Source: Oligoflexia bacterium (lineage in GTDB: Bacteria; Bdellovibrionota; Bacteriovoracia; Bacteriovoracales; Bacteriovoracaceae). Taken from it: 64,000 nt of DNA. A program made the position numbers and the translations under genes. Of this stretch, positions 17,091 to 26,091 are shown piece by piece (position 1 is the first letter of the stretch; each line of letters starts with the position of its first letter). Where the stretch lies: the NCBI GenBank assembly GCA_015232355.1, contig JADFZW010000003.1, positions 213,440 through 277,439 of the forward strand, written 5' to 3'. The notes beneath the pieces were generated by a model, which had not been told where the DNA came from, ran no database searches, and saw only the letters and a program-made list of their open reading frames with translations.

Positions 17091-18713
17091 CTAACCAAGA
17101 ATTACTCCTGGCAATTCACCACTATGCTTACCTTGATCAATTACCATTTCACCATTTACGAAAAGATATTCCACACCAGTTGTGTAGCGTTTAGGATTTT
17201 TATAGGTTGCTTGATCAATAAATTTTTTTGGATCAAAAACTACGACATCAGCAAAGTTTCCTTTTTTAAGTATGCCTCGCTTTTTAATATTAAAAATTTT
17301 AGCAGGCAATCCACTGCATTTATAGATACCCTCTTCTAAAGATAAGAGTTTGTGTTTTCCAATGTATCGACCAAGAAAACGTGGATATGTTCCATAGTAG
17401 CGTGGATGAGGAAGTTGAAAGGAGGGGGCCCCTTGCAGAGTTGATAATCCCTTGTCTGAACCAATGGAGACATAATCCTCTTTTAAAATTTTTTTTAGAT
17501 TTTTTTCACACATAGTAAAAAAGAAACAAAGTACATCTGCTCGATTTTTTATAACTAGTTCCCAGAAGAGATTCCAAATATTGCAAATACTCAAAATATT
17601 CTTTGTAGAAGTAAATCTTTTCTTGGCGATTTCATAGAGAGAAAGCCCTCTGTAATGATGATATTCTCTCTCTCTAAAATCAGCACAGATTATCTTTTTA
17701 AAGTAATTTGTCTCATTTCCTACATTCATCTCTTGTTGAATTTGTAGACGAAATTTGTAATCGCAAGTGATCTTTTCTAAGAAATGATCAAATCCCTCTT
17801 TGTAGTAATGATAGGGAACATCTCGTAACAATCCTGTTACACCAGAGAGATATGGATAGCGATCAGCATGAATTTTAATTCCTTTGTTACGAGCATTGCG
17901 AATCAGTTTGAATGCCTGATCAATTAAAGGCCAGCTAGCACGTCCTGAAGTTTTAAAGTGAGATATCTGTACTCTACATTTTGTTATTTTAGCAATGTTA
18001 ATAACCTCAGAGATAGAATCACAAAGACCAACTCCTTCATCACGCATATGAAAGGTAAAGATCTTGTTATGTTTTTTACAAACCTTTGCCAATTGAATAA
18101 GTTCATTGGTAGTAGAAAATTGTGAAGAATAATATGCAAGGCCTGTAGAAATTCCTATGGCACCATCATTAAAACAGTTTGCTAGTATATCACACATTTT
18201 TTTTATATCTTTTGAACTAGCGCTAGTTTTATCTTTTCCCAAAACAACTGAACGTAAATTATTATGACCAACTAGGAGACCCAGATTTAAAGATACGCCT
18301 GGAAGTAAAATTTTTTCTTTATATTCTTTATAGTTTGACCAAGTAAAACCAAACTCTTTAGTGGTTCTAAGAGTGTAACCTATCAAAGATTTTTTAGATG
18401 GTGGAACAAACCCCCAACCACAATTACCCACGATTTCAGTGGTTACTCCTTGAGTAACTGAAGAGTAAAGGTAACGATCATGAAATAATCCTTCATCACT
18501 ATGGGTGTGAATATCAATAAACCCAGGAGCGATGATTTTTCCTTTACAATCAATGGTGGTGATTTTTTTATTTCTTTTATAATTAGTATCAGGGGTTGGG
18601 GTTGGAATAATTTTACCGTTTTTTATGTATAAATCACCTTTGAATTTCTTCTTGAGGCCACTTCCATCGATGATTAATCCATTTTGTAGATGAAAAATTT
18701 GTGTCTTATTCAT
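17091..18713 (-). CDS. N-acyl-D-amino-acid deacylase (D-aminoacylase)
   Basis: A 540-residue amidohydrolase of the D-aminoacylase group. Seen in order: the metal-binding HTH in APGFIDIHTHSDEG, the VGNCG loop after TTEIVGNCGWGF, VGHNNLR, the bridging region TFHMRDEG, the ISHFK and HADRYPY metal ligands, GSDKG near residue 420, and the closing VFDPKKF/NPKRYTTGVEYLFVNG strand set. The family removes N-acyl groups from D-amino acids, cytoplasmically, and could salvage D-amino acids from peptidoglycan. No signal peptide is present. The gene converges on the GT-C gene with a 16-bp gap. The central region (about 350-410) is more basic and less conserved than in typical members. Confidence 0.85.
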   Translation of the reverse strand: MNKTQIFHLQNGLIIDGSGLKKKFKGDLYIKNGKIIPTPTPDTNYKRNKKITTIDCKGKIIAPGFIDIHTHSDEGLFHDRYLYSSVTQGVTTEIVGNCGWGFVPPSKKSLIGYTLRTTKEFGFTWSNYKEYKEKILLPGVSLNLGLLVGHNNLRSVVLGKDKTSASSKDIKKMCDILANCFNDGAIGISTGLAYYSSQFSTTNELIQLAKVCKKHNKIFTFHMRDEGVGLCDSISEVINIAKITKCRVQISHFKTSGRASWPLIDQAFKLIRNARNKGIKIHADRYPYLSGVTGLLRDVPYHYYKEGFDHFLEKITCDYKFRLQIQQEMNVGNETNYFKKIICADFREREYHHYRGLSLYEIAKKRFTSTKNILSICNIWNLFWELVIKNRADVLCFFFTMCEKNLKKILKEDYVSIGSDKGLSTLQGAPSFQLPHPRYYGTYPRFLGRYIGKHKLLSLEEGIYKCSGLPAKIFNIKKRGILKKGNFADVVVFDPKKFIDQATYKNPKRYTTGVEYLFVNGEMVIDQGKHSGELPGVILG

Positions 18714-18802
18714 AATGTATTTAAAATAAAATAAAAGTAATATAATTTAAAAGTAATATAGAAGTATTGACTCATCAATATTAATGAACTAATTTTTTAT
18801 TT

Positions 18803-19846
18803 ATGCGAAATTTCATTTTTAATTTCATTTATAATTCAATTTTCAATTTAATTAGTGTTTTAATTTTTGCAACAATATTTGTTGTAACTTCGTTTTATCC
18901 TATCAAAGTTATTGCTAATCAAAATTATCATCTAACTGGATGGATAAATACAGTTATTCCAGGTGGAGGTCAGTTTCATCGTGGCAACTATGGAAGATCT
19001 GCGCTCGAATTTGCAGTGGAAGTAGGAACATTTTTGCCAGGATATTTAATTTCGAAGAGGCGTCCTATGACCATTGATGGTGTTCCATCAGGACATCCTC
19101 AACCATATGATCAACAATCTCGTGATCTCAGAAGGGGAAGATATGATAAATACACAGAGGAGAGCGATGATGAATTGAAAAAGGGGTTATTCGCGGCCAC
19201 ACTTCAAGAAATTGGTTTGAAGTTTCATATGATAAATGTCTTCAGATCTTATAGAGAATCAGCTGCAGATAATAATATTAATTCTCTTGATAATACAAGA
19301 ACAATGGATCTCTTTAAAGCACCATTCAAGCTGTCGGTTATGTCTGATCCATGGGTTTATCTGCCAATAGGTCTAAGTACACTCTACTTACTTTATGATT
19401 ATACTATAGAAAAAGATAATGTTGCTGCTACTCCGAAGAGTCGTACAGAGACTAATATCTTTTATGGATTCAACAATACAGTATTATATCCATTTGGTAG
19501 TGGCGCTCCTGAAGAGATGTTTTATAGAGGATTTATTCAAAACGAGGCATATTCACTTGTTCGTTCGCCATATTTCTCTATTCCAATATCAGCATTGGCA
19601 TTTGCTTTTTCTCATGCACCAGAAGGGAGACCGACTGCTGCTGTAGTGGGACTCTACTTAGGTTATTTGGCCTATAGGCATAATGGAAAGTTGGATCACT
19701 CGATAGCGGCCCATTTTTGGGGAAATTTAGTTATGGGTGTTTTTGAGGTATTACTATATGAAAAAGCTCAATCAAAATCACCACCACAGATTAGAAGAAG
19801 ACGAAATAGACAAGTTACCCCTGTGTCTCTTACATTCCAATTTTAA
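18803..19846 (+). CDS. CPBP-family intramembrane metalloprotease
   Basis: A 347-residue membrane protein of the CPBP/CAAX-protease group. The signature is complete: EEMFYRGF (E237, E238, R242), FAFSHAP with its histidine, and HFWGNLVMG as the third metal/active-site motif. A hydrophobic N-terminal segment and a GWINTVIPGGGQFHRGNYG region, typical of small envelope proteins with a Gly-rich turn, come first. The C-terminus is short, basic and cytoplasmic (RRRRNRQ). Substrates of bacterial CPBP proteins are mostly unknown. It precedes a beta-lactamase-fold lipoprotein by 40 bp on the same strand, so the two may be co-expressed. Confidence 0.8.
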   Translation: MRNFIFNFIYNSIFNLISVLIFATIFVVTSFYPIKVIANQNYHLTGWINTVIPGGGQFHRGNYGRSALEFAVEVGTFLPGYLISKRRPMTIDGVPSGHPQPYDQQSRDLRRGRYDKYTEESDDELKKGLFAATLQEIGLKFHMINVFRSYRESAADNNINSLDNTRTMDLFKAPFKLSVMSDPWVYLPIGLSTLYLLYDYTIEKDNVAATPKSRTETNIFYGFNNTVLYPFGSGAPEEMFYRGFIQNEAYSLVRSPYFSIPISALAFAFSHAPEGRPTAAVVGLYLGYLAYRHNGKLDHSIAAHFWGNLVMGVFEVLLYEKAQSKSPPQIRRRRNRQVTPVSLTFQF

Positions 19847-19885
19847 GTTTTAATTTTTTGTAATTTTATAAAGGAGTAATTATAT

Positions 19886-21181
19886 ATGAGAGTATGCTTA
19901 TTAATTAGTATGTTTCTATTTGTTAGCTGTGCTTTAAATGAAAGCAGATCGATAAAAAAAGTTGCGGTTACAAACATAAACGTAGATTTAGATAAAGAAG
20001 TAGAGAGTAAATTATTAGCAGAGGTTGATAAATTTAGAAGAGAAAAAAAATTACCATCGATTGCAATATCGATTGTTCAAAATGGAAAGATGGTATGGGC
20101 CCAAGGATTTGGAAAAAAGATTATTTCTAAAAATGTTGATAGTGATATTATGAAGTGTGATCGTAATTACAAAGTAAATCCAAAGGACATTAAGAATATC
20201 AATGATAGCGATAGTGGAAGTGATAGTAGTAGTGGTAGTGATAAAGAAAATGATGTTGATGCCAATACTATTTATCGAATTGGCTCGGTATCCAAGCCCA
20301 TTGCTGCTTTAGCAGTGATGAAATTAGTGGAAGAAAAAAAGATATTATTAGATAAACCAATCTCATATTATATTGGAAAATATTTTAATAATGGTAAAGA
20401 TATTCCAGAAAATTTAAAGAAGGTCACAGTTTTTCAAGTTTTAACTCACACTTCAGGAATTAGACATTACGATTATAAAAAAGGTGAAAAAGAAAATAAC
20501 AAACCAATAATTAATCCTCAAGAGGCAATGAGTATGCATGGAGTGATTAGGGAAAAGTTACTCTTTTCTCCAGGAACAAAATATCGTTACTCTACATATG
20601 CTTATAATCTACTTCAATATTTAGTGGAGAGTGTAAGTAATAAAAGTTATATGGATTTTTTAAAAGAGAATATTTTTAATCCCGCAGGTATAGAAAGAAC
20701 GAATTTAGATCACCCTGAAACAGGAATTAAAATAGAAGCAAGACCATATCGAAGAAATAAAGATCTTAAAATCTATTGTGAAACGCCGATGGTGGATGTT
20801 CGTTGGAAATTATCAGCGGGAGGAATTGCATCTACGGTAGTTGATTTAGCAAAGTTAAGTATGGCACTTGATAGTGGAAAAATTTTTTCAACTGATACAT
20901 TAAAACTTATCTATACTAGTGCTCACCTTGCTGATGGTTCTCTCACCCAATATGGTATTGGATGGCATATTTTCCCTATAGAAAATGGTGATTTCTGGGT
21001 TGGCCATGGTGGAGCTGCTACTGGTGGTACTGCTTATCTTTTAAGAAATCCTAACAAAAAAATATCCTTTGCTATTCTAACAAATTTGCAAATAAAAGCT
21101 GCTGACCTTGGTAAGTTTGCTAATCGTTTGGCGCAAATTTTTGATCCGCAAATACCTTCCTTTAAAATTGGAAATCTTTAA
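19886..21181 (+). CDS. Beta-lactamase-fold serine hydrolase lipoprotein
   Basis: A 431-residue exported serine hydrolase of the class C beta-lactamase/PBP4* group. The N-terminus has a short signal with the lipobox FVSCA, so the protein should be a lipoprotein. The catalytic SxxK is S134-V-S-K137, the YxN triad is in YSTYAYNLL, and the HGG motif (HGGAATGG, about 375) replaces KTG as in esterase/peptidase members of the family. Residues about 105-120 are an Asp/Ser-rich linker encoded by repetitive sequence. A clear AAGGAG site precedes the ATG. Likely substrates are D-Ala-type peptides or esters in the periplasm; drug hydrolysis should not be assumed. Confidence 0.85.
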   Translation: MRVCLLISMFLFVSCALNESRSIKKVAVTNINVDLDKEVESKLLAEVDKFRREKKLPSIAISIVQNGKMVWAQGFGKKIISKNVDSDIMKCDRNYKVNPKDIKNINDSDSGSDSSSGSDKENDVDANTIYRIGSVSKPIAALAVMKLVEEKKILLDKPISYYIGKYFNNGKDIPENLKKVTVFQVLTHTSGIRHYDYKKGEKENNKPIINPQEAMSMHGVIREKLLFSPGTKYRYSTYAYNLLQYLVESVSNKSYMDFLKENIFNPAGIERTNLDHPETGIKIEARPYRRNKDLKIYCETPMVDVRWKLSAGGIASTVVDLAKLSMALDSGKIFSTDTLKLIYTSAHLADGSLTQYGIGWHIFPIENGDFWVGHGGAATGGTAYLLRNPNKKISFAILTNLQIKAADLGKFANRLAQIFDPQIPSFKIGNL

Positions 21182-21212
21182 AAATCTTTAGTAATTTCTA
21201 TGGAAGATTTTT
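21180..21212. terminator. Bidirectional terminator-like hairpin
   Basis: AAAAATCTT and AAGATTTTT form a perfect 9-bp stem around a 15-nt loop, between two convergent genes and overlapping the last codons of the minus-strand gene. The A/T-rich arms give a U-run on each strand. Confidence 0.5.
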
Positions 21213-22865
21213 GAATGCTTCCATGAGCTCTTGGCACAGTTTAATTTGACTCTTGGCCTGTTTTTCTTTTTCTTTATTATAGAGAAGATTTTTTTTACCA
21301 CCTTTTTTAGGTCCATATTGATCTCGAAGAGTTTTAAATGATTTTTCTAATTTCTTTATTTGTTCAATAATTTCCATGCGTAATTTTTCTAGATTAGCAA
21401 CATCTGTATTAGTGTGAACTTTTTGTAATACTTTTTGCTTGTTTGCTTTATAACGTATAATTGATTGCTGTATTTTTTCACGAAGCGCAGTTGTGGCCTT
21501 GTTCATACCAATTGTTGTTAGTTTTTTTTCCAAATCCTGGAGGGTTATGATTTTTTTTAGAGGAACCACTGTTGTGCTGCTTGTTTCAGGGGGACACTCT
21601 TCAAGATCACTTGGTAAAAGTTTTCCAAAAATATTATCCTTAGCAAGATTTGCTTCCCTGTTTTTGTAGTGTTCAATCATCTCTTTTGCCAGTGCCTTTT
21701 TCATCTCAGGATTATCCAATTTTTCTTTCAAATCTGATAAAGAACAAGAGAACTCACCATATTCTGTCGGATCTAAGTTTTCAAATCCTGTTGTACGGCC
21801 ATATTTTTGAGCAATAATTCCCAATGATTGAATAATCATGTTTTCTCTACTTCCATTAATGTATGTGAATAATTCTAGTAAATTTACAGCTTTTACAATA
21901 TCAGGTGATGCTTTCTTGTTTACTATCTCGTCTGCATGCTTCTTCATGAATTCATTTATCAAATCTTGTTTATCTAGAAAAGGAGCTTCAACACTTTGCT
22001 TTTGTATTTTATCGATAAAAGATTCATCATGGCCAAGCATAGTTAATGTTATTTTCGATGATTCTTTTAGTAAGGAATTAATACTAAATTCAGTTAAAGG
22101 AATACTTTTTTTTACTACATCTTGTGAACAAAGAGACATGTTCTCACCACCTAAAGCATTGTCAATCTCTTTGGCCATGCCAGGATTTTCTAATAAATAG
22201 TTCTTTAAACTTTTACAGCGATAAAATGTTTTCTTGAAATTTTTTGTATCTTTATAATTTTCTAACCATTCACTGCCTCGAAATTCATATGTGGTATCTA
22301 AACTTGAATCTGTTTTTTGAAAAATAAGTTTATCCGAGATATGTACATAAGCATGAGTATATGTTCCATTACCAGATAAATCTTTTATGTATCCAATATC
22401 TCCCGGTTGAAGAGATCCTTCTATTTTTGTACATAGACCAGAATTTTTTAGAGCGTATTTAATACCGGCCTCTGATAGGAAGTCTATAAATGGTAGTGAT
22501 TCATTAAAGTATAAAGCGGCATTAAAACAGTTTGGTCCATCGATAACTGCCCTTTTTCCAAGTATGTTTAGAACATGAGGTGAAGTAACACTGCTGATTT
22601 CAGCAAAACAGCTTTTGTCTTTGAGTGTATCCTTACAACAAATGTTTGGTGTATTTGATGAGGTAAGTGTTTTTCTACTTGCTGTGGCCAAAGCAGTTAT
22701 TTGTTTTAAAACCTCTTCTTTACTGCTAGAAATTATACTCCAATGTCCAACTTTATTTTTCATAATCCGGACATCATTTTTATTTGCATATGAGATATTC
22801 ATATGAGTAATTGCTAAAAAAATTGTGATTATGCCGATTAGTGTATAAAGTTTTGTTTTATTCAT
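21198..22865 (-). CDS. Exported protein with possible papain/NlpC-like domain
   Basis: A 555-residue exported protein from the ATG (a TTG five codons upstream is open but has no support). A signal peptide is followed at residues about 95-180 by a segment resembling NlpC/CHAP-type cysteine peptidases: a cysteine in GPNCFNAALYF, PGDIGYIKD, and a histidine in THAYVHIS, in the expected order with a final F-x-K strand. The remainder is mostly helical, with a basic C-terminal coiled coil (about 455-550). The similarity is a pattern judgement, not a recognised family. It is next in line after a BamE-like lipoprotein gene, 20 bp upstream, so the two are probably co-transcribed. Confidence 0.6.
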   Translation of the reverse strand: MNKTKLYTLIGIITIFLAITHMNISYANKNDVRIMKNKVGHWSIISSSKEEVLKQITALATASRKTLTSSNTPNICCKDTLKDKSCFAEISSVTSPHVLNILGKRAVIDGPNCFNAALYFNESLPFIDFLSEAGIKYALKNSGLCTKIEGSLQPGDIGYIKDLSGNGTYTHAYVHISDKLIFQKTDSSLDTTYEFRGSEWLENYKDTKNFKKTFYRCKSLKNYLLENPGMAKEIDNALGGENMSLCSQDVVKKSIPLTEFSINSLLKESSKITLTMLGHDESFIDKIQKQSVEAPFLDKQDLINEFMKKHADEIVNKKASPDIVKAVNLLELFTYINGSRENMIIQSLGIIAQKYGRTTGFENLDPTEYGEFSCSLSDLKEKLDNPEMKKALAKEMIEHYKNREANLAKDNIFGKLLPSDLEECPPETSSTTVVPLKKIITLQDLEKKLTTIGMNKATTALREKIQQSIIRYKANKQKVLQKVHTNTDVANLEKLRMEIIEQIKKLEKSFKTLRDQYGPKKGGKKNLLYNKEKEKQAKSQIKLCQELMEAFKNLP

Positions 22866-22885
22866 AATTAAATAACCCAACTATT

Positions 22886-23254
22886 TTATTTAGATGAATT
22901 TGCCAGTATCTTAACTTTATCGTCTTCAAAGGATGAATTATATTCATAGTGATCAACAATTCCATCCTTATTGAAGCTGACGATTAGATCCTTAGTATTC
23001 GTATCGGCAAATGCGCTATATTGGTAATAGCTGTAAGTCCACTGTATATCACCATTGTTATATCCAACACGAAAAGGACTTCCAAATTTGTTTAGTATTT
23101 CATTTTTTGTTGTCTTTTTCAATTCAATATCGGTTGGACCATTATAGGTAAAGTTTTTTCCAACGTTAGCGCAACCAGATAGTGTGATGACTAAGGTGAC
23201 TAATAGAAGAGAAAATAAAAAAAATAAATTTTTTAAAGCAAAGTTTTTTTTCAT
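22886..23254 (-). CDS. SmpA/BamE-like lipoprotein
   Basis: A 122-residue lipoprotein. The ATG used here has a good AGGAG site and begins the signal MKKNFALKN, with lipobox ITLSGC. A longer frame starting 30 codons upstream is unlikely because it adds a second hydrophobic stretch without a ribosome site. The mature part reads TKNEILNKFGSPFRVGYNNG and WTYSYYQYS, the small two-layer fold of SmpA/OmlA/BamE-like domains (DUF-type SmpA). Whether it serves the Bam complex or another envelope assembly cannot be told. It is probably the first gene of a two-gene minus-strand unit. Confidence 0.75.
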   Translation of the reverse strand: MKKNFALKNLFFLFSLLLVTLVITLSGCANVGKNFTYNGPTDIELKKTTKNEILNKFGSPFRVGYNNGDIQWTYSYYQYSAFADTNTKDLIVSFNKDGIVDHYEYNSSFEDDKVKILANSSK

Positions 23255-23387
23255 AGAATCTCCTTTTAAAAATAGATATAAGTAATAAAGTAAAGTAATA
23301 AAGAAAATAATAAAGTAATAGAGTAATAATAAAAATGTTATCATACAATTTTTAAAGTGCCACTCTACTTTTTTAAGGAGAAAAAAA

Positions 23388-24146
23388 ATGGACTGGGTTA
23401 AAGAGTTTTATCGCAAGCAAAATCAACTTTCAAAAGAGTGTTATTCTAGTGAAGTTGAAGATTATCATAAGGATAAAGTTTCAATTATTAGCAAATATCA
23501 TGATTCAAATAAGCGAATAAGAATTTTAGATCTTGGTAGTGGAGGCGGACAGCATGCTGCTGCTATGGCCATGTTGGATAATACTGAAGTGGTGGCCGTT
23601 GAATTATTAGAGGAGTTGTGTTCACATACGAAAGATCTAAAACAAAAACATCATTTAAATAATCTTACCATCATCTGTGAAGATTTTTATCGCTTACAGT
23701 TTAAACAAGAATTTGATATAGTAACTTATTATGATGGTTTTGGAATAGGAGATGATGAAGATCAAAGGAAGTTGTTAAAGCTAATTTCTAGTTGGTTAAA
23801 ACCAGAGAGTGGTCGAGCATTTATTGAAGTTTATACTTCTTGGTTTGCTTTAAGTAGTTCGTTACGACCAGTGGATATTTTTAGAGATGTTCGTCGCCAA
23901 TACTCATATGATTTTGCCAACAATCGCTTAGAGGATAGTTGGTGGAGCGAGACAAAGGATAATAAAAGAGTTACTCAAACGCTACGCTCTTATACTCCTC
24001 CAGATTTTAGATTACTATTAGAGGGCACGGGATTAAAAGAGGAGTTTTCAATACCCTGTATGGCCCAGGCGGATGAGTGGTGTTATCCCAAGGGTGATTG
24101 TTGGTGTAAAGCAATTACATTTATGTCCTCTTTGAGTCATCTCTAA
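23388..24146 (+). CDS. SAM-dependent methyltransferase
   Basis: A 252-residue class I methyltransferase. Motif I is IRILDLGSGGGQHAAAMA near residue 46, the acidic second strand VVAVELLEEL, and FDIVTYYDGFGIGDDEDQ around 120, which is the post-I region of many small-molecule methyltransferases. The C-terminus is Cys/Trp-rich (EWCYPKGDCWCK). AAGGAGA precedes the ATG. It is transcribed alone between a divergent lipoprotein gene and a separate exported protein, so context does not name the substrate. Confidence 0.8.
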   Translation: MDWVKEFYRKQNQLSKECYSSEVEDYHKDKVSIISKYHDSNKRIRILDLGSGGGQHAAAMAMLDNTEVVAVELLEELCSHTKDLKQKHHLNNLTIICEDFYRLQFKQEFDIVTYYDGFGIGDDEDQRKLLKLISSWLKPESGRAFIEVYTSWFALSSSLRPVDIFRDVRRQYSYDFANNRLEDSWWSETKDNKRVTQTLRSYTPPDFRLLLEGTGLKEEFSIPCMAQADEWCYPKGDCWCKAITFMSSLSHL

Positions 24147-24220
24147 ATACTCTCTAACTAGCAATATTTTGTTCCAATTAAATTCTAAAATAAAATCAAT
24201 TGAGTTAATGATAGTTTACT

Positions 24221-24252
24221 GAAAAGACATAAGATAGCTTTCTTTTTTTTTT
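24221..24252 (+). terminator. Weak intrinsic terminator
   Basis: A short imperfect stem (GAAAAG paired with GCTTTC) is followed by a ten-T run, about 75 bp after the methyltransferase stop. The stem is poor, so only the T-run and position support it. Confidence 0.3.
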
Positions 24253-24339
24253 AAATAATTTGTAGATATTCTTCATCATTTTAAAATAGAAAATAGATGA
24301 AGATAGAAAGGTAGATTAAAAAAAAGGAGTTAGCTGAAA

Positions 24340-25377
24340 ATGAAAAGAAAATTTATTGTTAAAATTGTTTTATCTATTATTTTTAGTTTAATAGCTGTAA
24401 GTTGCTTGTTTGCAAGCTGCTTGTTTGCAAGTGATAATGAGAATTTCAAGGCATCTTGTAAGAATAAAAAATCAAAGTGGTGTATTGATCCTGTTCCTGA
24501 TCATGTTGTTACTGAACATGTGATTAAATATTTAGATAATTCTTTAGATACAAAAAAAAGATTAAACGCAAAAGAGTCTTTAGAAAATACTAAAACATTA
24601 TCTTCTATATTCAAGACTTCGTTTGAAATGGCATCAATTGTATTACGTTACATGGATATTAATAATAAACCCATTGTAAAAAATAAATCACAAAGTCTTC
24701 CTTTTTTGGCCAATAATTATTACTACCATTATCTGAGCAAGATACCTGAAGTGAAAAAAAATGGATTTCGAACTAAAAATGGAAAATTCAAATACACTCC
24801 AATAATAATTGGAAATGAAGATAAAAATGAAGATAGTCTAAAAATCCCAAAGATATATCAAGAAGTCTTAGGCAAATACGCTTGGAGAATAGATGGATTA
24901 TATATAGATTTAAATTTAATAAACAAAATATTTGGAAAAAACACAGCTTTTATTTTAGGAGATCGTATTCAAGATAAGCAGGGTGTGGATTTGCAATTAA
25001 GCAGACAAGATGCTAGCAAGTATTGTGAGAAATTAAATAATGTGGATTCTTCAATTAGTTGTGAGCTATTAGATTTAAAAAAATATACAAATTTAACATC
25101 TGATATGACATACGAAAAGGATAAAAAAGTTTTTATTGAAACATTTATTCCTAATTTATCAGACGATGATAATAGTAATAGATGCGATTATGAATGGACA
25201 TCAACCAGACGTCTATGTCCTATTTCTGCTCATGCATGTATTCCAATTCCTTATTGGTCAGGATTCAATGATTTTTTTCTATTAAGGATTTACAAAGGAT
25301 CAATTAATTCAACATTTACTTATCAAGAATATAAAACTGCTTTTCGTTGTGCTTGTAAAGTATTAACAAAGTTTTAA
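24340..25377 (+). CDS. Exported cysteine-containing protein of unknown function
   Basis: A 345-residue exported protein. The signal region contains a perfect 15-bp duplication giving SCLFA twice, so either cysteine could serve as a lipobox (VSCLFASC). The rest has no assigned family. The C-terminal half (SRQDASKYCEKLN, CDYEWTSTRRLC, and final FRCACKVL) resembles in spacing the C-type-lectin/formylglycine-generating-enzyme fold, where YC, a central W and a final FRC strand occur, but the catalytic residues of FGE are not visible. A strong AAAGGAG site precedes the ATG. It is transcribed alone. Confidence 0.6.
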   Translation: MKRKFIVKIVLSIIFSLIAVSCLFASCLFASDNENFKASCKNKKSKWCIDPVPDHVVTEHVIKYLDNSLDTKKRLNAKESLENTKTLSSIFKTSFEMASIVLRYMDINNKPIVKNKSQSLPFLANNYYYHYLSKIPEVKKNGFRTKNGKFKYTPIIIGNEDKNEDSLKIPKIYQEVLGKYAWRIDGLYIDLNLINKIFGKNTAFILGDRIQDKQGVDLQLSRQDASKYCEKLNNVDSSISCELLDLKKYTNLTSDMTYEKDKKVFIETFIPNLSDDDNSNRCDYEWTSTRRLCPISAHACIPIPYWSGFNDFFLLRIYKGSINSTFTYQEYKTAFRCACKVLTKF

Positions 25378-25396
25378 GATACTTGTATGGAATTTA

Positions 25397-26083
25397 TTAG
25401 AAATCAATATTTAGTGTAATTCCAGAGCTGACAAAAGTAATGAAGGGTTTTATTTCAATGGAAGGGCCATAGTAATATTTTTCATATTCGCCTTTATAGA
25501 GGGCAGAATAGAGGGCCACAATAGCATTCACACTTCCTAGAAAGATATAAATGTTTTTTAAATTTCCAGGAGACTTATAAACAAAAGCATTGATTGCATA
25601 TTGAGCAGTAATAAAAGATGAACCATAAAATAAAGCAATTCGTTTCGCCCGCTCCTCTTGAGCAAAGATGTGTAAAAGATTAAGAGACAAATCTTTTTTT
25701 GAATAACTGTCAACGGATGAATCTGTCATTAAGTGATAAAAACTTTTTTCAAGTGAAGGTGAGTTGGAAGCGTAGATACTTCTACCGATGTTGATAATAC
25801 CCACTGTTTGAATTCCAGTGTAGGTTACTTTTAAAACAGAACTTGTGGAGGTGTAGTACCCAACATTTCCAATCAAAAAAGCGGCCACCCCAGAAATAAT
25901 TTTTTCATAGGGATTGAAGAGATATTTTTCTTCAGCTTTAGCATTTTGTTGTACAAAAAAATTGATGGAGTCTATTTTTTGATCAGCACTAACAACAGTA
26001 GTGATGATAGATAGATTTAATGTTAAAAATGTTAATATGAATAGCAAAATATTTATCATAGTATTTATCATAGCATTTATCAT
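25397..26083 (-). CDS. Exported or membrane protein, unknown
   Basis: A 228-residue protein beginning with a Met-Ile-Asn reiteration (MINAMINTMIN, three 12-bp-type units each carrying an ATG) and then a hydrophobic signal segment. Two or three glycine-rich hydrophobic stretches follow (GVAAFLIGNVGYYTS, FLGSVNAIVALYSALY), and the C-terminus IKPFITFVSSGITLNIDF looks like the last strands of an outer-membrane protein. The mature part includes a helical stretch around residues 110-145. It is the last gene of a three-gene minus-strand run with an outer-membrane-like protein and a lipoprotein. No family recognised. Confidence 0.55.
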   Translation of the reverse strand: MINAMINTMINILLFILTFLTLNLSIITTVVSADQKIDSINFFVQQNAKAEEKYLFNPYEKIISGVAAFLIGNVGYYTSTSSVLKVTYTGIQTVGIINIGRSIYASNSPSLEKSFYHLMTDSSVDSYSKKDLSLNLLHIFAQEERAKRIALFYGSSFITAQYAINAFVYKSPGNLKNIYIFLGSVNAIVALYSALYKGEYEKYYYGPSIEIKPFITFVSSGITLNIDF

Positions 26084-26091
26084 AATATTTA

